NCBI GenBank assembly: GCA_964456815.1
Contig: CAYWCO010000061.1
Span: 1-7,192 of the forward strand
DNA from: CAVTZP01 sp964456815
Lineage (GTDB): Bacteria > Chloroflexota > Dehalococcoidia > Dehalococcoidales > BS750m-G39
Direction: 5' to 3'
Length of the DNA: 7,192 bases
This document shows, piece by piece, positions 1 to 5,226 of the stretch (positions within the stretch are counted from its first letter, which is position 1; every line of letters starts with the position of its first letter). The notes beneath the pieces were generated by a model. The model did no database searches and had not been told where the DNA came from. It saw nothing but the letters and a program-made list of their open reading frames with translations. The position numbers were made by a program, and so were the translations under genes.

Positions 1-24
1 AATATATTCGGGGTGGGGGATGGG

Positions 25-46
25 TTACCACGCGGACTTGTGGTAA
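25..46. promoter_or_regulatory. Inverted repeat overlapping holA promoter, possible operator
   Basis: TTACCAC at 25-31 is the exact reverse complement of GTGGTAA at 40-46, with 8 bases between. The right arm runs into the -10 hexamer (44-49), the usual place for a repressor site. No T-run follows on either strand, so it does not look like an intrinsic terminator. The regulator, if any, is not in the window. Confidence 0.4.
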
Positions 47-49
47 AAT
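41..49 (+). promoter_or_regulatory. Candidate extended -10 promoter for holA
   Basis: TGGTAAAAT at 41-49 matches an extended -10 element: TG, one base, then TAAAAT, which is 5 of 6 to TATAAT. No good -35 hexamer sits 16-18 bp upstream, which is tolerated by extended -10 promoters. Transcription would begin near 54-56, leaving a leader of about 25 nt before the TTG start at 79. The element is overlapped by an inverted repeat (25-46). Seen by eye only; the start site is inferred. Confidence 0.45.
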
Positions 50-78
50 GGGGAGACCATAAATAGTAAAGGCGGACC

Positions 79-1092
79 TTGCTGTATATATTAGTTGGTG
101 AGGACGATTTTTCCCTGACCAGGTCGCTTGAGGAGATAAAACAAGGGCTGGGCGACCAGTCTCTGCTGATGGCTAATACCACTGTCCTTAATGGTCAGCA
201 GGTGACCTTAGACCAGTTAAGGGCTGTCGTTGAGACCGCGCCCTTTCTGGCGGAGAAGCGCCTGGCTGTTGTTCAGGGGCTGCTGGGGCGCTTTGAAGCC
301 GGCAGCAAACCCCGCCGGCGGAAGAAGGCAGCCTCCCCGGTGGAAAAGGAAGCGGAATATAAGTCCTTTGCCGATTGCCTTACTAAAATTCCTGACTGCA
401 CGGTTCTGGTGTTGGTAGACGGCAAGATAAAGGGCGGTAACCCTCTGCTCAAGCAGCTTTCGTCACGGGCAAAGGTAGTATCCTTCCCTATACTTAAGGG
501 GGATAGGCTGCTTCAGTGGATTAAGCGGGGGGTGGTGGAGCAGGGTGCCACCATTTCCCCGGAGGCGGTGGATTTACTGGCTAAGCTGGTGGGGGGCAAC
601 CTGTGGGTTATGACCAGCGAAATAAGCAAGCTGGCATTATTTGCCTCAGGCCAGCGTATTGAGGCGGAGGATATTAAGGCGGTAGTCAGCTCGGCGCAGG
701 AGACCAGCGTCTTTGCCATGGTTGATGCCATCCTTGACTTTAAGGCCGGGGTGGCGGAGCAACTGCTGGAGCAGTTACTAGATAGAGGCGCTTCTCCCGC
801 CTATCTTCTGGTTATGCTCTCGCGGCAGGTTCGGCTGGTTGTTCGTGCCCGGGCGTTAAGGCGCCAGCGGAGGTCTGACGTGGAGATTCAGGACAGATTG
901 GGCTTGACCTCTGAGTTTGTCTTGCGTAAAACGTTAGACCAGGCTCAGAGGTATCCCCTGGAGCGGCTCAGGGAGGTATATAATAAGCTTTTAGAAACCG
1001 ACCTATCAATTAAGACGGGGAAATATGATGGGGGGCTTGCCCTCAATCTGCTGATTGCCGAGTTGTGCCAGCAGCGCCGGGTAGCAAGGTGA
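79..1092 (+). CDS. holA: DNA polymerase III delta subunit
   Basis: Clamp-loader subunit that opens the beta sliding clamp and, with delta' and tau/gamma, loads it onto primed DNA at the replication fork in the cytoplasm. The 337-residue length suits the family. The N-terminal YILVGEDDF (residues 3-11) is the usual HolA opening; the AAA+-like domain I covers roughly 1-140, domain II about 145-210 with GGNLWVMTSEISKLALF (172-188), and the helical collar domain about 212-330, ending in LLETDLSIKTGKYDGGLALN (304-323). The start is TTG at 79: an in-frame TAA lies at 67-69 and AAAGGCGG (68-75) serves as a close Shine-Dalgarno sequence; no ATG or GTG is available. A basic stretch (RRRKK, 79-83) lies inside domain I and looks like a local insertion. 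The stop codon lies 9 nt before the ROK kinase gene, so co-transcription is likely. Family assignment is firm. Confidence 0.93.
   Translation: MLYILVGEDDFSLTRSLEEIKQGLGDQSLLMANTTVLNGQQVTLDQLRAVVETAPFLAEKRLAVVQGLLGRFEAGSKPRRRKKAASPVEKEAEYKSFADCLTKIPDCTVLVLVDGKIKGGNPLLKQLSSRAKVVSFPILKGDRLLQWIKRGVVEQGATISPEAVDLLAKLVGGNLWVMTSEISKLALFASGQRIEAEDIKAVVSSAQETSVFAMVDAILDFKAGVAEQLLEQLLDRGASPAYLLVMLSRQVRLVVRARALRRQRRSDVEIQDRLGLTSEFVLRKTLDQAQRYPLERLREVYNKLLETDLSIKTGKYDGGLALNLLIAELCQQRRVAR
1085..1091 (+). promoter_or_regulatory. Ribosome binding site that decides the ROK kinase start
   Basis: AAGGTGA at 1085-1091 resembles AAGGAGG and ends 10 nt before the ATG at 1102. It overlaps the holA stop codon (1090-1092), which favours translational coupling. 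The in-frame ATG at 1114 has no comparable site close by, so 1102 is preferred. Confidence 0.55.
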
Positions 1093-1101
1093 CGGTTTAA
1101 T

Positions 1102-2100
1102 ATGCGATTTAATATGCAAGAGGGGCATAAACCACCGGTTGTAGTCATAGACCTTGGGGGCACCAAGACAATTGCGGCTATTATTTCCCACCCCCCTCAG
1201 GTAGTAGCTAAGGAATACTTCCTTACTCTGGCTGATGAGGGAATGGAGGCGGTAACGGGGAGGATATTTTCGGCTATAGACCGCCTCCTCAGTGCAGAAA
1301 ATATAGAGCCGTCTCAACTGCATAGCATAAGCATCGCCGCTGCCGGTGCCATAGACCCCGAGCGGGGGGTGGTGACATTATCGCCGAACCTCCCCGGCTG
1401 GCGTGATATTCCGCTGAGAGATATTTTTAACAAGAGGTATAAGGTTAATACCGTTCTAATCAACGATGCCAATGCCGAGGCTTTGGGTGAACACCGGCTC
1501 GGTGCTGGGAAGGGGGTGGATAGTCTTATCCTCATTACCGTTGGCACTGGCATTGGCGGCGGCATCATCATCAATGGCAGGCTATACACGGGGGCAAGCG
1601 GCAGCGCCGGTGAGGTAGGGCATATTACCATCGATGTTAATGGGCCAAGGTGTAGCTGCGGTAATACCGGCTGCTGGGAAACGCTCGCCTCCGGTAGGGC
1701 AATGGCTAGGGAAGCCAAGGGCCGCGTCAGCCGTGGTGAGAAGTCTATCCTCACCGAGATGGTTAAAGGAGAGATAGAGGAAATCACCACCGAGAAGATT
1801 GGTGCCGCGGCTGGGGAGGGAGACCCCCTCGCCTTAGAGGTTATCTCCAGGGCGGGAACCTATCTTGGTATCGGCATGGTGAACCTGGTTAATATCTTTA
1901 ATCCGGAGATGATTATCGTTGGTGGCGGGGTGGCGAAGATGGGCGAGCTTTTGCTGGAACCGGCGAGGCGGGTGGTCAGGGAAAGGGCGTTTAAGCTGGC
2001 GGCTGAGGTGGTGCGCATAGTTCCCACCCAGCTTGGCGATGATGGTGGGGTGCTTGGTGGGGCTGTCTTCGCCTATTCGTTGACAGGCGATATGGGTTAA
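1102..2100 (+). CDS. ROK-family sugar kinase (glucokinase-like)
   Basis: Cytoplasmic ATP-dependent hexose kinase of the ROK family, most likely phosphorylating glucose or a related sugar to the 6-phosphate for glycolysis. The phosphate-binding loop DLGGTK is at residues 17-22; ND at 121-122 within NDANAEALGE gives the expected catalytic Asp122; VGTGIGGG (147-154) is the second nucleotide-binding element; EVGH (171-174) provides sugar-contacting Glu171 and zinc ligand His174; CSCGNTGCWE (184-193) matches the ROK zinc signature CxCGxxGCxE, with Cys184, Cys186 and Cys191. All 332 residues belong to the kinase and no N-terminal helix-turn-helix precedes it, so it is an enzyme rather than a NagC/XylR-type repressor. 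The in-frame ATG at 1114 is an alternative start 4 codons in. Fructokinase, N-acetylmannosamine kinase or polyphosphate glucokinase activity cannot be excluded by reading. Its 3' end contains a candidate alaS promoter. Confidence 0.9.
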   Translation: MRFNMQEGHKPPVVVIDLGGTKTIAAIISHPPQVVAKEYFLTLADEGMEAVTGRIFSAIDRLLSAENIEPSQLHSISIAAAGAIDPERGVVTLSPNLPGWRDIPLRDIFNKRYKVNTVLINDANAEALGEHRLGAGKGVDSLILITVGTGIGGGIIINGRLYTGASGSAGEVGHITIDVNGPRCSCGNTGCWETLASGRAMAREAKGRVSRGEKSILTEMVKGEIEEITTEKIGAAAGEGDPLALEVISRAGTYLGIGMVNLVNIFNPEMIIVGGGVAKMGELLLEPARRVVRERAFKLAAEVVRIVPTQLGDDGGVLGGAVFAYSLTGDMG

Positions 2101-2108
2101 ACTAAAAT
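2080..2108 (+). promoter_or_regulatory. Strong sigma70-like promoter candidate for alaS-ruvX
   Basis: A perfect -35 hexamer TTGACA (2080-2085) and TAAAAT (2103-2108, 5 of 6 to consensus) are separated by exactly 17 bp. The -35 and most of the spacer lie inside the last codons of the ROK kinase gene, and the -10 lies in the 19-nt gap. Initiation 4-8 nt past the -10 gives a start near 2112-2116, leaving only about 4-8 nt before the alaS ATG at 2120, so the transcript would be leaderless or nearly so. Hexamers and spacing are seen; activity is inferred. Confidence 0.6.
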
Positions 2109-2119
2109 CGTAGGTAATT

Positions 2120-4738
2120 ATGACTGGCGACGAAGTTAGAACCGCATTTTTGAGCTTCTTTAAGGAAAAGGGGCATAAGATTATTCCCAGCTCCTCCCTG
2201 ATACCCCGGGACGACCCGACCCTGCTCCTTACCAGTGCCGGCATGGTGCAGTTCAAGCCTTATTTCCTGGGGGAGGTGATGCCGCCCGGCCCCCGCCTGG
2301 CGTCGTGCCAGAAATGCTTTCGCACCACCGACATTACCTCGGTGGGTGACCCCGGCCACCTCACCTTCTTTGAGATGCTGGGCAACTTTAGCGTCGGTAA
2401 CTACTTCAAGCGGGAGGCGATTAACTGGGCCTGGGAGTTCGTCACCAGGCGCCTGAAGCTTTCCCCCAGGCGACTGTGGGTAACTATTTTTCTTGATGAT
2501 GATGAGTCCTTCCGCATCTGGCGGGAGGTGGGTGTTCCTGAGAAGAGGATATTGAGGTTCGGCGAGGAGGATAACTTCTGGGGACCAGCCGGTGATTCCG
2601 GACCCTGCGGCCCCTGCAGCGAAATCCACTATGACTTCGGGGAAAAGGTTGGCTGCGGCAAGCCGTCCTGCGCCCCGAATTGCGGCTGCGCCCGCTTCTC
2701 TGAGATATGGAACCTGGTTTTCACCCAGTATAACCAGGACAGGGACGGACACCGTACTCTACTTGCCAAGCCTAACATTGATACCGGCATGGGCTTGGAG
2801 AGGACGGCAGCCGTCGTCCAGGGTAAGACCTCTGTTTATGAAACCGACCTCTTCGCCCCTTTGCTGGAGTGCGTCTCCGGGCTTACCGGGAAGAAGTACG
2901 GTTCCAACCATACTGTGGATAATGCCATGCGGGTTATCGCCGAGCATGCGCGGGGGATTGCCTTTCTTATCGCTGACGGGGTGATTCCCAACAACGAGGG
3001 TCGGGGCTATGTGCTGAGGCGACTGTTGCGCCGCACCTCCCTTTTCGGGCGGAGGCTGGGGTTGGGTAAGCCATTTATTGCCGAAATAGCCAGGGCTACT
3101 ATTGCCCAGATGGGGCAAATCTACCCTGAGCTGATCCAGAGGCAGGAATTCATCCTTCAGGTAACCGAGCTTGAGGAAGCCAGGTTCAGCGCCACGCTCA
3201 GCACCGGGCTGGAGCTGCTGGACAGAATTATGGAGGAAGCTGCTGGTCAGGGAGTAAATAAGGTCTCCGGCGAGCAGGCATTTAAGCTCTATGATACCTA
3301 CGGCTTCCCCGTAGAGCTGACCGAGGAGATTGCCGCCGAGCGTGGCTTCTCTGTTGACCTGGAAGGTTTTGAGAGGGCGATGGGGAGGCAGCGGGAGAGG
3401 GCTAAAGAAGCCCGAGCGTCAAAAGGGCCGGTCTTATTGGATGAGAAGACCATTAAAATAGACGTTACTCCTAAAATTGATTTTGTTGGTTATGATGAAC
3501 TGAAATGTAAGTCCACTGTTCTTGACCTCCTTGCTAAAAATAAGTCCACGGGGACGATAAAAGAGGGGCAGGAGGCAAGCGTTATTTTAGAGTCCACCCC
3601 CTTCTATGCCGAGATGGGGGGTCAGGTGGGTGACACCGGGGAGATACGCAGCCCATCGGGCAAATTTTTAGTTACCAATACCGTTCGTGTTCCGCCGGAC
3701 ATTATCGTTCATCAGGGCAGGGTTGCTGAGGGTAGCCTGAGTGTTGGCGATGAGGTGGAGGCTGAGGTGGACGAGGGGCGGCGGCTTGATATCGCCCGAA
3801 ACCACACCGCCACCCACCTACTCCAGTCGGCGCTGCGCCAGGTGCTGGGTGAGCATGTCCAGCAGAGGGGCTCGCTGGTCGCCCCGGAGCGGCTCAGATT
3901 TGACTTCTCTCACCTGACGGCGCTGACCAGGAAGCAGCTGGCTGAGGTCAATCAAATCGTCAATGATAAAATCCGCCAGAACTTCAGGGTATATGCCGAT
4001 GATATGCCCTATAAGGAGGCTATAGACGATGGGGCTATCGCTATCTTTGACGAGAAATACGGGGACGAAGTCCGCGTGGTGAAGATTAGCGAGACAGTAG
4101 TTAGCGCCGAGCTCTGTGGCGGCACCCATGTCGCTGCAACCGGGGAGATAGGCTTCTTTCATATTATCAGCGAGAGCAGCATCGGCTCCGGCTTGAGGCG
4201 TATTGAAGCTGTTACCGGCAGGGGGGCGGAGGAATATATTAATAAGCGCCTGTCTGATTTAGAGGAGATTGCTGAGTATCTGGACGCTGAGCTGGATAAC
4301 GTCCTGGATAAAGCGTATGGCTTGGTTAAGGAGCGGGACAGAGAGCGCAAGCGAGCTCAAGCTTTAGAAAGCGAGCTAGCCAGGATTAAGGCGGAGTCTT
4401 TGCTGAGTCAGGCGGAGGTAATTAAGGGGGTAACGGTGTTAGTGGCTAATATCCCCTCTTCACGGCTGGAGATTTTGCGGGAGATGAGCGATTTCCTCAG
4501 GGACAAATTAAAGAGCGCTATAGTGGTTCTGGGCACGGTCTATGAAGATAAGCCTGCCTTTCTTGCCGCCGTAACCCCTGATCTGGTGGCTAAGGGCTAC
4601 AACGCCGGGGAGATAGTCAAAAAAGTGGCTAAGGTTACCGGCGGCAGTGGTGGTGGAAAGCCGGGTCTGGCTCAGGCGGGGGGTAAGGACAAGAAGAAGC
4701 TGGGCGAAGCCCTCAAGCTGGTAAAGGGCTTGATATAA
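2120..4738 (+). CDS. alaS: Alanyl-tRNA synthetase
   Basis: Charges tRNA-Ala with alanine and hydrolyses mischarged Ser/Gly-tRNA-Ala in the cytoplasm. At 872 residues it is full length. The class II catalytic core occupies about 1-240: FFEMLGNFSVGNYF (83-96), NFWGPAGDSGPCGPCSEI (152-169) and motif 3 DTGMGLER (221-228). The tRNA-recognition helices follow (about 240-450). The editing domain carries both metal-binding pairs, HTATH (His562, His566) and CGGTH (Cys666, His670), so proofreading should be intact. A charged, probably coiled-coil segment (about 705-765) leads to the C-Ala domain with its glycine-rich GGSGGGKPGLAQAGG (841-855). Two variants stand out: VGDPGHLTFF (75-84) lacks the arginine of the common VGRTARHHTFF, and Cys179, Cys184, Cys188 and Cys190 form a cluster. 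The ATG at 2120 opens the usual N-terminus; the upstream AGGTAA (2112-2117) is a weak, very close ribosome site. It overlaps ruvX by 1 nt. Confidence 0.97.
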   Translation: MTGDEVRTAFLSFFKEKGHKIIPSSSLIPRDDPTLLLTSAGMVQFKPYFLGEVMPPGPRLASCQKCFRTTDITSVGDPGHLTFFEMLGNFSVGNYFKREAINWAWEFVTRRLKLSPRRLWVTIFLDDDESFRIWREVGVPEKRILRFGEEDNFWGPAGDSGPCGPCSEIHYDFGEKVGCGKPSCAPNCGCARFSEIWNLVFTQYNQDRDGHRTLLAKPNIDTGMGLERTAAVVQGKTSVYETDLFAPLLECVSGLTGKKYGSNHTVDNAMRVIAEHARGIAFLIADGVIPNNEGRGYVLRRLLRRTSLFGRRLGLGKPFIAEIARATIAQMGQIYPELIQRQEFILQVTELEEARFSATLSTGLELLDRIMEEAAGQGVNKVSGEQAFKLYDTYGFPVELTEEIAAERGFSVDLEGFERAMGRQRERAKEARASKGPVLLDEKTIKIDVTPKIDFVGYDELKCKSTVLDLLAKNKSTGTIKEGQEASVILESTPFYAEMGGQVGDTGEIRSPSGKFLVTNTVRVPPDIIVHQGRVAEGSLSVGDEVEAEVDEGRRLDIARNHTATHLLQSALRQVLGEHVQQRGSLVAPERLRFDFSHLTALTRKQLAEVNQIVNDKIRQNFRVYADDMPYKEAIDDGAIAIFDEKYGDEVRVVKISETVVSAELCGGTHVAATGEIGFFHIISESSIGSGLRRIEAVTGRGAEEYINKRLSDLEEIAEYLDAELDNVLDKAYGLVKERDRERKRAQALESELARIKAESLLSQAEVIKGVTVLVANIPSSRLEILREMSDFLRDKLKSAIVVLGTVYEDKPAFLAAVTPDLVAKGYNAGEIVKKVAKVTGGSGGGKPGLAQAGGKDKKKLGEALKLVKGLI

Positions 4739-4740
4739 TG
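4723..4740 (+). promoter_or_regulatory. Coupled stop-start TAATG with internal ribosome site
   Basis: The alaS stop TAA (4736-4738) shares its last A with the ruvX ATG (4738-4740). AAAGGG at 4723-4728, inside the last alaS codons, lies 9 nt before the start and can act as the Shine-Dalgarno sequence. This arrangement is typical of translational coupling and supports alaS-ruvX co-expression. Confidence 0.6.
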
Positions 4741-5148
4741 CGTAGCCTGGGGCTTGATATCGGGGACAGGAGAATCGGGGTGGCGCTCAGCGACCCTGAT
4801 GGCATTCTAGCCAGCCCGCTTACTATTATCAACCGCAGTGATGAGAGCCTTGATATAGAGGCTATTATTGACATCGTTAAAAGCCAAGACGTGGGGCGGG
4901 TTATTGTTGGCTTGCCACACTCGCTGGACGGCAGCCTGGGTGAGCAGGCAGAAAAGGTAAAGGCATTTACCCGGAAGCTGGCTAGCCGTATTCAAGTCCC
5001 TCTGGAATACAGGGACGAGCGTTTGACTACAGTAATGGCGGAGCGCCTGGGACGGGCGGCGGGTAGTAAAAAGACGAAGAGAAAAGCCAGGTATGACGCT
5101 CAAGCCGCAGCCCTCATCCTGCAGGGCTATCTGGACGAAGGGCATTAG
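4738..5148 (+). CDS. ruvX: YqgF/RuvX-family nuclease (putative pre-16S rRNA nuclease / Holliday junction resolvase)
   Basis: RNase H-fold cytoplasmic enzyme of the YqgF family, linked in other bacteria to processing of the 16S rRNA 5' end and, in some, to Holliday junction resolution. The 136-residue length is typical. LGLDIGDRRIGVALSD (4-19) contains the first acidic catalytic residue, Asp7; VIVGLPHSLDGSLGEQAEKV (56-75) is the conserved core strand and following helix; DERLTT (93-98) supplies the second acidic site; Asp120 in YDAQAAALILQGYL (119-132) is the likely third. It sits directly behind alaS with a 1-nt overlap. In Firmicutes a small UPF0297 gene usually lies between alaS and ruvX; here none is present. 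No terminator hairpin was seen after the stop. The symbol yqgF is used for the same family. Confidence 0.92.
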   Translation: MRSLGLDIGDRRIGVALSDPDGILASPLTIINRSDESLDIEAIIDIVKSQDVGRVIVGLPHSLDGSLGEQAEKVKAFTRKLASRIQVPLEYRDERLTTVMAERLGRAAGSKKTKRKARYDAQAAALILQGYLDEGH

Positions 5149-5158
5149 TCCCTTTGGT

Positions 5159-5187
5159 TTGACTTGGTATTCTGCTTTTCATAATAT
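5159..5187 (+). promoter_or_regulatory. Sigma70-like promoter candidate for the ClC gene
   Basis: TTGACT (5159-5164, 5 of 6 to TTGACA) is separated by 17 bp from TAATAT (5182-5187, 4 of 6 to TATAAT). CATAAT (5180-5185) and TATAAA (5185-5190) are overlapping alternative -10 hexamers with 15- and 20-bp spacers. The predicted start is near 5194, giving a leader of about 30 nt. The site lies in the longest gap of the window (5149-5226, 78 bp), which supports a separate transcription unit starting here. Confidence 0.5.
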
Positions 5188-5226
5188 AAAGCTTCTTATA
5201 GCCAGAGGCAGGGTTGAAGCAGCCTT

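Noticed and set aside
10..53. G-rich stretch (GGGG, GGGGG, GGG, GGGG) as a G-quadruplex
   Set aside because: Only three runs are close together; the fourth needs a loop of about 25 nt, so a stable quadruplex is not well supported.
1..66. Possible 3' end of an upstream gene (frame 1 is open from base 1 to a TAG at 64-66)
   Set aside because: Twenty-one open codons can occur by chance, the translated residues match nothing recognised, and the same bases hold the dyad and -10 element.
1314..1790. A 158-codon minus-strand open frame opposite the ROK kinase
   Set aside because: It is the shadow of a well-conserved gene, with composition explained by the codon bias of the sense strand and no family resemblance.
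2101..2119. T-box or other leader regulation of alaS
   Set aside because: The intergenic space is 19 nt and the predicted leader only a few nt, far too short for a T-box or attenuator.
2102..2752. A 216-codon open frame on the minus strand opposite alaS
   Set aside because: It lies fully opposite the conserved catalytic domain of AlaRS, shows no recognisable domain, and long antisense frames are common opposite G+C-rich coding sequence.
5191..5220. GCTTC...GAAGC inverted repeat in the ClC leader
   Set aside because: Arms of only 5 bp with a 20-nt loop are expected by chance; there is no T-run and no neighbouring support.
5149..5226. Intrinsic terminator after ruvX
   Set aside because: No stable G+C-rich stem followed by a T-run is present; the gap reads better as a promoter region, and termination may be Rho-dependent or absent.
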